Part shown: piece after piece, positions 16,532 through 25,700 of the stretch
How the letters are laid out: each line of letters begins with the position of its first letter
Numbering within the stretch: the first letter of the stretch is position 1
From: Nostoc sp. NMS8
Lineage (GTDB): Bacteria; Cyanobacteriota; Cyanobacteriia; Cyanobacteriales; Nostocaceae
DNA: 55,352 bases
Direction of reading: 5' to 3'
Assembly (NCBI RefSeq): GCF_017115045.1
Contig: NZ_JABXKK010000031.1
Coordinates: 1-55,352, forward strand
The notes under the pieces: model-generated
Seen by the model: the letters and a program-made list of their open reading frames with translations, nothing else
Told to the model about the DNA's origin: nothing
The model's database searches: none
Translations under genes and position numbers: made by a program

Positions 16532-17086
16532 TTATTCATAAATGATAAACTTCAAACCTAAGAAGAGAGCAGCTACAGTTCCGGCAACAGAGATTTCTCC
16601 CTGAATAATTTTATCTAAAACTGATTCTATAGGAATCAATACAACTTCAATTTCTTCTGTAATATCTAGTTGTTGCTCTCCAACTTTACTCACATTTTCT
16701 GCTAAAAATAAATGTATTTGATTGGTATCTTTACTCGGCTTATCGTATAGAGTTCCAATTTTTCTAAATTCTTGGGGAATATAACCAGTTTCTTCTGTAA
16801 ATTCTCTAATAGCTGCTACTTCTGCACTCTCTTTTGTGGGATCGAAATTCCCTGCTGGCAGTTCTAAGAAAAATTCACCGATGGCGTGTCTGTATTGCCG
16901 GACAAAAATAATTTCTCTACTACTAGTGATAGGTAAAACCATCGCAACGTCAGGCTTAATACTGACAAAATAATCATCGATAATTTTACCATTGGGCAAT
17001 TCTATTTCATCTTGCCTTACCTTACACCAGTAATGATCTAAGACCATTTTTGATTTTAAAGTCTTCCATTTTTTTAAGTTGTTCAT
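16532..17086 (-). CDS. Nudix hydrolase, ADP-ribose pyrophosphatase-like
   Basis: A 184-residue Nudix protein. The Nudix box reads PAGNFDPTKESAEVAAIREF followed by TEETGY. It keeps REFTEETG, with its metal-binding glutamates, but has one more residue than usual between Gly and the first Glu. The N-terminal strands (VLDHYWCKVRQDEIELPNG) and the QYRHAIGEFFLELPAG motif just before the box are typical of the ADP-ribose pyrophosphatase (NudF-like) group, which cleaves ADP-ribose to AMP and ribose 5-phosphate. The exact substrate is not certain. It is divergent from the DgcA-like gene, with about 125 AT-rich bases between them that must hold both promoters. Confidence 0.85.
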   Translation of the reverse strand: MNNLKKWKTLKSKMVLDHYWCKVRQDEIELPNGKIIDDYFVSIKPDVAMVLPITSSREIIFVRQYRHAIGEFFLELPAGNFDPTKESAEVAAIREFTEETGYIPQEFRKIGTLYDKPSKDTNQIHLFLAENVSKVGEQQLDITEEIEVVLIPIESVLDKIIQGEISVAGTVAALFLGLKFIIYE

Positions 17087-17211
17087 AAATTAAGTAATAT
17101 ATTATGTATAAAAAATTCGCTATGAATGTAAAAAACTATAACAGATGCATCCGATAATCTAAATTTTCAACTTACACTAGCTTTTGCCATATCATAATAT
17201 GTATAACAAGT

Positions 17212-18264
17212 ATGCAAATAAATGTAAATTTATTTACAGTCAACAAAAGATTTCCCTTGACTATTAGTCGGGGTACAACGGCACAAACAACGAATGTATG
17301 GGTGAGGATCTTACACGATCGCATCGAAGGCTGGGGAGAAGCATCACCGTTCGGTGTGGGTAATCATCGGCAATCAACTGATGCCATCAAAGATGCGCTA
17401 CAGCAAGTTGTACCACTGTTACAAACATTTAGCCCCTTACAGCGGCAGGAAGTTGAGCAAGTTTTAACACAAAACCAGGTTCCTTCTGCGGCCAGGGCTG
17501 CTTTAGATATGGCAATGCATGACTGGTTGGGTAAGCGCGTAGGATTACCCTTGTGGCAAATTTGGGGACTCGATCGCAATCAGATAGTCCCGACTTCAGT
17601 CACAATTGGGATTAATTCACCTGAAGGTGCGATCGCCAGAGCGCGAGACTGGTTACAATTTGCTGATGTTCGCCTTTTTAAGGTCAAGCTAGGTAGCCCA
17701 GATGGTATAGATGCAGATAAAAAAATGCTATCAGCAGTGCAAAAAGAAGCACCATTACCAGAGTTTTTTGTTGATGCCAATGGCGGTTGGAGTTTAGAAG
17801 ATGCGATCGCCATGTGCAATTGGCTGGCTGATTTGGGTATAAAGTATGTAGAACAGCCATTGCCACGAGGGCAGGAACCAAGTTTAGCAAAACTCAAAGA
17901 ACACTCTCCCCTACCCATCTTTGTCGATGAAAGTTGTTTTACAAGTGCCGATATTCCCCATTTGGCAAACTACGTGGATGGTATTAATATCAAACTGATG
18001 AAATCAGGGGGACTAACAGAGGCAATGCGAATGGTACACACAGCACGAGCCTACGGGTTGCAAGTAATGTTCGGTTGCTATTCTGACAGTTCGCTAGCTA
18101 ATACAGCAGCATTACAGCTAGCACCACTAGCTGATTATTTAGATTTAGACAGTCACCTGAATTTAATCGATGATCCCTTTACGGGTGCATTGCTAAAAGA
18201 AGGGAGAGTTTTGCCAAACGATTTACCAGGTTTGGGGGTACAACAGAGTGCGTCTACCACTTAA
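17212..18264 (+). CDS. dgcA: Enolase-superfamily epimerase (dipeptide epimerase / DgcA-like)
   Basis: A 350-residue member of the enolase superfamily, muconate-lactonizing subgroup. The catalytic residues are visible: Lys157 and Lys159 in FKVKLG, metal ligands Asp188 (FVDANGGW), Glu214 (YVEQPLP) and Asp239 (FVDESCF), and Lys261 (INIKLMKSGG). Such proteins are usually annotated as L-Ala-D/L-Glu epimerases. When paired with a DUF1611 protein, as here by a 17-bp overlap, homologues have been assigned as DgcA, which converts N-acetyl-D-glutamate to the L form. I therefore prefer DgcA but cannot exclude dipeptide epimerase. No signal peptide is seen; cytoplasmic. The ATG at 17212 fits the family start. 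Confidence 0.82.
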   Translation: MQINVNLFTVNKRFPLTISRGTTAQTTNVWVRILHDRIEGWGEASPFGVGNHRQSTDAIKDALQQVVPLLQTFSPLQRQEVEQVLTQNQVPSAARAALDMAMHDWLGKRVGLPLWQIWGLDRNQIVPTSVTIGINSPEGAIARARDWLQFADVRLFKVKLGSPDGIDADKKMLSAVQKEAPLPEFFVDANGGWSLEDAIAMCNWLADLGIKYVEQPLPRGQEPSLAKLKEHSPLPIFVDESCFTSADIPHLANYVDGINIKLMKSGGLTEAMRMVHTARAYGLQVMFGCYSDSSLANTAALQLAPLADYLDLDSHLNLIDDPFTGALLKEGRVLPNDLPGLGVQQSASTT

Positions 18265-19294
18265 TCAACGAGTAGCTATCTTACTTCATGAGGGAATTAG
18301 CGGACATCACGGCAAAACAGGGTTAGCAATTTTACGTTACAGTGAAGCCCCAATCGTAGCCGTAATCGATCGCGATTCTGTTGGCAAATCTCTCACAGAA
18401 TTAACAGGTATCAAGCGTGAAGTGCCAATTGTGGCATCAGTAGCCGCAGCCCTAGAATACCAGCCGGAAGTATTAGTAATTGGTATTGCCCCTGGTGGTG
18501 GTGCTGTACCAGATGATTACTGGCTAGAAATCAAGAATGCTTTAGAGGCGGGAATGTCTCTGGTGAATGGTTTACATACACCAATGGCAAGTATTCCAGA
18601 GTTAAATGCACTACTCAAACCTGGGCAACTAATTTGGGATATACGAAAAGAGCCGTCTAATATCAGTGTTGCTAGTGGCATAGCACGCACCCTTCCCTGT
18701 CGGCGGGTATTGACAGTGGGAACCGATATGGCGATCGGTAAAATGTCAACTAGCCTACAGTTACATTGGGCATCAAAACTGCGGGGTTGGCGTTCTAAAT
18801 TTCTCGCTACAGGACAAACTGGTGTGATGTTAGAAGGGGACGGCGTGGCTTTAGATGCTGTGCGGGTAGACTTTGCCGCCGGTGCTGTAGAACAAATAGT
18901 TATGCGTTATGGCAAAAACTACGACATTTTGCACATTGAAGGACAAGGTTCACTACTACACCCTGGTTCAACAGCAACTTTACCCCTTATTCGTGGTTCG
19001 CAACCAACCCAACTGGTATTAGTACATCGGGCGGGACAAGTTCATGTACGTAATCATCCCCATGTACTAATTCCGCCTTTACCAGAAGTGATTAAGCTTT
19101 ATGAAACTGTTGCTAGTGCTGGTGGTGCTTTTGGCAGTGTTCCTGTAGTGGGTATAGCACTGAATACAGCCCATCTAGATGAGTCTGCGGCCAAGGAAAG
19201 CATCGCTCAAGTAATAGCAGAAACAGGACTACCTTGCACCGATGTAGTACGTTTTGATGCCAATGTGCTTTTGGATGCGGTAATGAAGAATTAG
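18248..19294 (+). CDS. dgcN: DUF1611 protein, probable D-glutamate N-acetyltransferase (DgcN-like)
   Basis: A 348-residue DUF1611-family protein. Residues 1-140 form a Rossmann-like N-terminal part (GISGHHGKTGLAIL, VLVIGIAPGGGAVP). The C-terminal part carries a P-loop-like GTDMAIGKMSTSLQL, then FLATGQTGVMLEGDG and HIEGQGSLLHPG. The family has been characterised in marine bacteria as the N-acetyltransferase that starts D-glutamate breakdown. The start is a GTG at 18248-18250 inside the preceding gene; the two overlap by 17 bp in different frames, so translation is likely coupled. The likely combined pathway is D-glutamate to N-acetyl-D-glutamate to N-acetyl-L-glutamate, perhaps from peptidoglycan turnover. 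Confidence 0.8.
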   Translation: MRLPLNQRVAILLHEGISGHHGKTGLAILRYSEAPIVAVIDRDSVGKSLTELTGIKREVPIVASVAAALEYQPEVLVIGIAPGGGAVPDDYWLEIKNALEAGMSLVNGLHTPMASIPELNALLKPGQLIWDIRKEPSNISVASGIARTLPCRRVLTVGTDMAIGKMSTSLQLHWASKLRGWRSKFLATGQTGVMLEGDGVALDAVRVDFAAGAVEQIVMRYGKNYDILHIEGQGSLLHPGSTATLPLIRGSQPTQLVLVHRAGQVHVRNHPHVLIPPLPEVIKLYETVASAGGAFGSVPVVGIALNTAHLDESAAKESIAQVIAETGLPCTDVVRFDANVLLDAVMKN

Positions 19295-19503
19295 CTCCTG
19301 TAATCAAAATCCCCAGTTCCTAGTTCTCTACCCAAAAATCCAAAACAAATTTATAGCAATTCATAGTCATATCGAGTATGATTTATATAGAAACTCGTTA
19401 TGACTACGAATTAGGATGCTCGATCGGCGACCATCTTTCTACTAGCTAAAATGTATTGTGGGCAATTTGAGTAACTTAATGGTAATGGAGAGCTTTTTTA
19501 CCC

Positions 19504-20997
19504 ATGACTGAACCCCAAAAATTGACAACTGCTGACGGTATACCTGTTGCCGATAACCAGAATTCACTTACGGCTGGATCGCGTGGGCCTGTATTAATCC
19601 AGGATTTTCATCTCTTAGAAAAGCTGGCTCATTTCAACAGAGAACGTATTCCTGAAAGAGTTGTCCACGCCAAAGGTGCGGCGGCTCACGGCACTTTGAC
19701 TATCACCAATGACATCACTCGCTACAGTAAAGCCAAACTTTTTTCTGAAATTGGTAAGAAAACGGAACTTCTCTTGCGTTTTTCTACCGTTGGTGGAGAA
19801 AAAGGTTCAGCAGATGCCGAGCGCGACCCTAGAGGTTTTTCCCTGAAGTTTTATACTGAGGAGGGTAACTGGGATCTTGTAGGTAACAATACCCCTATTT
19901 TCTTCATCCGCGACCCTTTGAAGTTTCCTGATTTTATCCATACCCAAAAGCGCAATCCCCAAACCAATTGCAAAGACCAGAATGCAAAGTGGGATTTTTG
20001 GTCACTCAGTCCAGAATCGCTTCATCAGGTGACGATCCTGTTTTCAGATCGGGGAATTCCCAAAACCCATCGACACATGGACGGCTTTGGTAGTCATACT
20101 TTCAGTTTAATTAATGCTGAAGGCGATCGCGTTTGGTGTAAATTTCACTTCAAGACTCTGCAAGGACATCAAACTTTGACAGAGGAAGAATCGGCTAAAA
20201 TTAAGGGCGAAGATCCCGATCATGCGACTCACGATTTGTTTGAAGCGATCGCTCAAGGTGACTATCCCAAGTGGCGGATGTCTATTCAGGTGATGACTGA
20301 CGAGCAAGCGGCAAAACATCCAGATAATCCTTTTGACTTGACCAAAGTTTGGAAGCACTCAGAATATCCTTTAATTGAAGTCGGGATATTAGAGCTAAAT
20401 CGTAACCCTGAGAATTATTTTGCCGAAGTAGAGCAAGCCGCTTTTAGCCCTAGTGCAGTAGTTCCTGGCGTTAGTTTCTCTCCAGACAAAATGCTGCAAG
20501 CTCGAATTTTTTCTTACCCAGATGCTCAACGGTATCGCTTGGGTGGTAACTATCAGCAACTACCTGTTAACCAGCCCAAATGTCCAGTGATGCATTATCA
20601 GCGAGATGGCTTTATGGCACCGGGGAACAATCACGGTAGCGTTCCTAACTATGAACCGAATAGTGCTGAGGGTACGCCCAAAGAAAATCCAGCTTATGCA
20701 GAACCACCTAGTCATTTGGGTGATGTCACAGTCGATCGTTACAGTCATCGTGAAGGAAACGACGATTACACCCAAGCAGGTAATCTGTATCGGTTACTAA
20801 CTCCTGAACAGCAAGAGCGTCTCGCTAAAAATATTGTCGGTAGTCTCTCTCAAGCAAAGCAAGACATCCAAATGCGCCAACTCTGCCACTTTTTTAGGGC
20901 AGATGTTTCCTATGGTAGTCGTGTAGCTGAGGAGTTAGGCATTTCAATTGATCCCTCAATATTTTCTGCTCATGCTCAACCAGTAGGTAACTGGTAG
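19504..20997 (+). CDS. katE: Monofunctional heme catalase
   Basis: A 497-residue small-subunit heme catalase, which converts hydrogen peroxide to water and oxygen. The distal catalytic His55 (ERVVHAKG) and Asn128 ([12 protein letters not shown]) are present, and the proximal heme ligand Tyr338 lies in [12 protein letters not shown]. The stretch after the His reads GAAAHG where GAGAFG is usual, a mild change. The length is that of the small-subunit classes. There is no signal peptide. The gene has its own upstream region of about 200 bp and a strong hairpin after it, so it is probably monocistronic. Confidence 0.93.
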   Translation: MTEPQKLTTADGIPVADNQNSLTAGSRGPVLIQDFHLLEKLAHFNRERIPERVVHAKGAAAHGTLTITNDITRYSKAKLFSEIGKKTELLLRFSTVGGEKGSADAERDPRGFSLKFYTEEGNWDLVGNNTPIFFIRDPLKFPDFIHTQKRNPQTNCKDQNAKWDFWSLSPESLHQVTILFSDRGIPKTHRHMDGFGSHTFSLINAEGDRVWCKFHFKTLQGHQTLTEEESAKIKGEDPDHATHDLFEAIAQGDYPKWRMSIQVMTDEQAAKHPDNPFDLTKVWKHSEYPLIEVGILELNRNPENYFAEVEQAAFSPSAVVPGVSFSPDKMLQARIFSYPDAQRYRLGGNYQQLPVNQPKCPVMHYQRDGFMAPGNNHGSVPNYEPNSAEGTPKENPAYAEPPSHLGDVTVDRYSHREGNDDYTQAGNLYRLLTPEQQERLAKNIVGSLSQAKQDIQMRQLCHFFRADVSYGSRVAEELGISIDPSIFSAHAQPVGNW

Positions 20998-21030
20998 CCT
21001 TGTAGTTTCATGGGCTGTGTTATGCACACT

Positions 21031-21065
21031 TAGCTCCCCGACTTCTTTAAGAAGTCGGGGAGCTA
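21031..21065. terminator. 17-bp perfect inverted repeat after catalase
   Basis: TAGCTCCCCGACTTCTT and its exact reverse complement are separated by a single T at 21048. It lies 34 bp after the catalase stop. There is no T-tract beyond it. The same type of palindrome occurs as a dispersed repeat in cyanobacteria, so its role as a terminator is likely but not certain. Confidence 0.6.
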
Positions 21066-21192
21066 ATAGACATGTCCAAAAATGAAATATGCGTTACCCA
21101 TAACCCTTGTAGAGACGTAGCACTGCTACGTCAAAACAATTCTTTTTCGGAGATGTCTAATAAATGAAAACTGTTTCTAGGTTTGCTGCTAT

Positions 21193-22020
21193 TTAAGGCA
21201 GATATCGATTCATCCGTACCCAATCTTGAGTTGAGCCAACATTGGGATTTTCACTGGAGTCAAGAGTACCATATATTTGTCCTTGACGATTTATCCAATA
21301 GTAGTTGTAGTTTGTTGATAACTCGACGGTTGGATAGCCGTAAGGATTTGTCCAAGTTGTGACATTGCCCAGATTCTCACGAAATTGGAAGTTTTGGCGA
21401 TCTATAGACTCACCTCGTTGGCGGTTTACTTCATCCCAGGTATGCTTCGACCATTCGCGGTATTCCCTATGCCTTTGCCCCTCAGTTTGCGAGATTTCTA
21501 GGTTCTGCGCCATAATCCCTTGTATGCCGAAGGCTGCCCCATTTGTTGCTGAAACCTGAGATGCTACTTGTGGCAACCATGAAGCATAATTAGCCCAATG
21601 TGATTGGTGAGATGCTGCACAAGTCATCACCATCGTACACAGGTTGTAGCTATATGCAGCGCTGCACTTGGCTATTCCTTGATAGGGGATACCATTGTAG
21701 ATGTATGTGCAATCAAACTCATAAGCAACTGTGCATCCAGCAATCGGTTGAGCTTGGCGGGGTTGGCTCATTTGCAGTTGATAGGGCTGCATTGCCAACA
21801 ACTTCTCGTAGACGAACTGCCAGGGGTTATAGTTTACTGGTAGTCCAGAATTTCCCACCATAATCGTCAAAGCAGCATTGTCTGGCGAAAATAGGACAAC
21901 GGCAAATTGTCCATCCTCAACCACTCGCCAACCACTTGGCACTACATAGTTAAAGTAATTTCCGCGTCGGATTTCCAGCGAACCAGGGGTGGGAAAAGAA
22001 GACTGATTATAGTTGTACAT
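21193..22020 (-). CDS. Hypothetical protein with repeated Trp/Tyr-rich C-terminus
   Basis: A 275-residue protein without a confident family name. Residues 15-130 look like a compact alpha/beta domain (YFNYVVPSGWRVVEDGQFAVVLFSPDN, GCTVAYEFDCTYIYNG), in the style of small PsbP/lipoprotein-like stress proteins, but this is only an impression. Residues 160-205 are polar helix (TEGQRHREYREWSKHTWDEVNRQRG). The C-terminus (GNVTTWTNPYGYPTVELSTNYNYYWINRQGQIYGTLDSSENPNVG) is a pattern I associate with uncharacterised bacterial proteins that have a DPNVGS-like ending. There is no signal peptide. The gene is convergent with catalase; its start faces the upstream region of the poly-HAMP kinase. Confidence 0.65.
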   Translation of the reverse strand: MYNYNQSSFPTPGSLEIRRGNYFNYVVPSGWRVVEDGQFAVVLFSPDNAALTIMVGNSGLPVNYNPWQFVYEKLLAMQPYQLQMSQPRQAQPIAGCTVAYEFDCTYIYNGIPYQGIAKCSAAYSYNLCTMVMTCAASHQSHWANYASWLPQVASQVSATNGAAFGIQGIMAQNLEISQTEGQRHREYREWSKHTWDEVNRQRGESIDRQNFQFRENLGNVTTWTNPYGYPTVELSTNYNYYWINRQGQIYGTLDSSENPNVGSTQDWVRMNRYLP

Positions 22021-22770
22021 TTAGCTTTGTAGCAAACATCGGGATTAATACTGGATACATCTTGAGTATGGGGTTTTACGCACTGGGTTGCAACTTTTCC
22101 TCTCTTCGAGACGTTAAAAAACGCGATTTATCGCCGTCTTTACAATAATTCGCGAGCGCTTTATTTTGCTTTAGGGACTTCCAAATTAAAAAAAATATTT
22201 AATTAACTCTTGTGGGGTGGGCAACATGAGCGCCTATTATGGACTGGGCGCTCATATTGCCTGGATAATTTATTTCTTGGAGTTTCCTTAGTGCGATCGC
22301 CACTTTCAAGCGGAGGCAGATGTCTCTGGGCTGAGTATTCTCTAACCATTTGCTAATCCTTGGAGTTGCCGGATATTTCTGAACTTTAGCAAATCTTCAG
22401 TTATCAGTTAAAATTTGTTGATTTGCTGCTTTTATCAAATTCCAAAAATTATAAAACTTAATGTTAATTGTCATCTTATGTTTTACTGTGCGATGCTGTA
22501 TTCGCCCAGGTAAACATTGCCTACAGTTGATGCTGCATAACAGAGTCCAACTAGCTATTATTAGCTAAGTGGTATGTCAGATACAACCGCAATACCATTT
22601 AGTTAGCAGTCTTTATCAACTGCTTACACTCGCACCGATAAAAATTAGTTTGATTTACTTTTTATTTTCTACTCTCTATTTTGATAACCATTACCTAAAA
22701 GTTCTCTAACTAGGTACGGGATACAAAAAATACAAAAAATTCCTCAATATTCCAGATTAAGGATAAGGCT
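22021..22770. other. Divergent intergenic region with repeats and a MITE-like copy
   Basis: About 750 bp between the divergent hypothetical gene and the giant HAMP kinase gene. It contains a degenerate GAGACG...CGCGATTTATCGCCGTCT repeat (22110-22137) and the third MITE-like element (22174-22287). The remaining ~480 bp before the kinase are AT-rich with no ORF and must carry its promoter and a long leader. An AAGGATAAGG stretch precedes the kinase ATG. Confidence 0.6.
22174..22287 (+). mobile_element. MITE-like element, copy 3 (114 bp)
   Basis: The left end is GGGACTTCCAAATTAAA and the right end is TTATTTCTTGGAGTTTCC. It is flanked by TTA at 22171-22173 and 22288-22290. It lacks about 10 bp of the inner right arm (GCCCACCCCAC in the others), so its internal hairpin is shortened. 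Confidence 0.75.
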
Positions 22771-25700
22771 ATGGCAACCGAACAGTTGACTAGAGACAGC
22801 GACAATTTAGATTTAAATCAGCTATTAAGAACGCTGAATGCTGTTAAACACGGTGACTTCTCGGCTCGGATGCCCATAGACCATACTGGTGTGGCGGGGA
22901 AAATTGCTGATACCCTCAATGATATTATCGATAAAAATCAGCAGATGGCAACGGAGCTACAACGGATTGGTAACGTTGTCGGCAAAGAAGGCAAAATTGC
23001 CGATCGCGCCTCTCTCGGAGATGTTCGAGGCTCATGGTCAGATTGTGTGACTTCTGTCAATACTCTGATTACAGATTTAGTTCAGCCAACGGCTGAAACT
23101 ACGCGTGTAATTCGGTCGGTAGCCAATGGTGACTTATCCCAAACGATCGCCACAGAAATTGATGGTAGACCTCTGCAAGGTGAGTTTCTCCAAACTGCGA
23201 ATATTGTCAACACAATGGTAGAACGGCTCGGTTCCTTTGCATCGGAAGTTACCAGAGTTGCCCGTGAAGTGGGAACTGAAGGGAAGTTGGGTGTTCAAGC
23301 CGAAGTGCAAGGTGTGGCAGGCACTTGGAAAGATTTGACTGATAACGTTAACTTAATGGCGGGTAATCTCACAGGTCAAGTTCGCAACATCGCCGAAGTT
23401 GCCACCGCGATCGCAAATGGTGACTTATCCAAAAAAATCACTGTTAATGTCAAAGGTGAAATTCTCGAACTAAAAAACACTGTCAACACGATGGTGGATC
23501 AATTGAATTCTTTTGCATCGGAAGTAACACGAGTTGCCCGTGAAGTCGGAACTGAAGGGAAGTTAGGCGTACAAGCAGAAGTTAAAGGAGTGGCAGGAAC
23601 TTGGAAGGATTTGACTGATAACGTTAACTTGATGGCAGGGAATTTAACAGCCCAAGTCCGTAACATTGCGGAAGTAACAACGGCAGTAGCGAATGGCGAT
23701 TTATCCAAGAAAATCACTGTTGATGTCAAAGGCGAAATCTTAGAGTTGAAAAACACCGTCAATATCATGGTGGATCAACTTAATTCTTTTGCATCAGAAG
23801 TTACAAGAGTTGCACGTGAGGTGGGTGCAGAAGGAAAATTAGGCGGTCAAGCAGAAGTGCGCGGCGTAGCGGGTACGTGGAAAGATTTAACTGACAGCGT
23901 AAACTTCATGGCGGGAAGCTTGACGGCACAGGTGCGGAATATTGCCGAAGTTACTACCGCTGTGGCAAATGGCGACTTATCTAAGAAAATCACTGTGGAT
24001 GTCAAAGGCGAAATTCTGGAGTTGAAAAATACCATTAATACAATGGTGGATCAACTTAATTCCTTTGCAAGTGAAGTAACGCGGGTAGCGCGGGAAGTGG
24101 GAACTGAAGGGAAGTTGGGTGTGCAAGCGCAAGTGCAGGGAGTAGCAGGTACTTGGAAAGATTTAACTGATAACGTTAACTTAATGGCGGGTAATCTCAC
24201 TGGACAGGTGCGAAATATTGCCGAGGTTGCCACTGCGATCGCCAATGGCGATCTATCTAAGAAAATTACCGTCGATGTTAGAGGTGAAATCTTTGAACTC
24301 AAGAATACCATCAATATAATGGTGGATCAACTCAGTTCCTTTGCAAGTGAAGTAACACGAGTTGCGCGTGAGGTGGGAAGTGAAGGAAAACTGGGAGTCC
24401 AAGCCGATGTGCGCGGCGTGGCGGGTACTTGGAAAGATTTAACTGATAGCGTGAACTTCATGGCGGGAAGTTTGACGGCACAGGTGCGGAATATTGCGGA
24501 AGTAACTACGGCGGTTGCAACGGGCGACTTATCCAAGAAAATTACTGTGGATGTGAAAGGTGAAATTCTGGAGTTGAAAAATACCATCAACACAATGGTG
24601 GATCAACTCAATTCTTTTGCATCGGAAGTAACAAGGGTTGCCCGTGAGGTGGGAAGTGAAGGTAAACTGGGCGTACAAGCAGAAGTGCGTGGTGTAGCTG
24701 GGACTTGGAAGGATTTAACCGACAGCGTAAACTTCATGGCGGGAAGTTTGACGGCGCAGGTGCGGAACATTGCCGAAGTTACTACGGCGGTTGCAACAGG
24801 CGATTTATCCAAGAAAATCACTGTTGATGTCAAAGGTGAAATTCTGGAGTTGAAAAATACCATTAATACAATGGTGGATCAACTTAGTTCCTTTGCAAGT
24901 GAAGTGACGCGAGTTGCTCGTGAAGTGGGAACTGAAGGTAAATTGGGTGTACAAGCGGAAGTGAAAGACGTTGCCGGCACTTGGAAAGATTTAACCGACA
25001 GCGTGAACTTCATGGCGGGAAGCTTGACGGCACAGGTGCGGAACATTGCCGAAGTGACAACTGCGATCGCTAATGGTGACTTATCCAAAAAAATTACTGT
25101 TGCCGTCAAAGGCGAAATTCTGGAACTTAAAAATACCATCAATATCATGGTGGATCAACTTAATTCCTTTGCCAGTGAAGTTACAAGAGTTGCCCGTGAG
25201 GTGGGAAGCGAGGGTAAACTCGGCGTACAAGCAGATGTGCGCGGCGTGGCTGGAACTTGGAAAGATTTAACCGACAGTGTAAACTTCATGGCGGGAAGCT
25301 TAACGGCACAGGTGCGAAATATTGCCGCCGTTACCACCGCCGTAGCTAATGGCGACTTATCTAAAAAAATCTCTGTTGATGTCAAAGGTGAAATTTTAGA
25401 GTTGAAAAACACCGTCAACACAATGGTGGATCAACTCAATTCCTTTGCAAGTGAGGTTACAAGGGTTGCCCGTGAGGTGGGAACTGAAGGTAAGCTGGGC
25501 GTACAAGCCGAAGTTAAAGGTGTAGCCGGCACTTGGAAAGATTTAACCGACAGCGTAAACTTCATGGCGGGAAGCTTGACGGCACAGGTGCGGAACATTG
25601 CCGAAGTTACGACGGCGGTAGCTAACGGCGACTTATCTAAAAAAATCACCGTTGATGTCAAAGGTGAAATTCAGGAACTTAAAAACACCATTAACACAAT

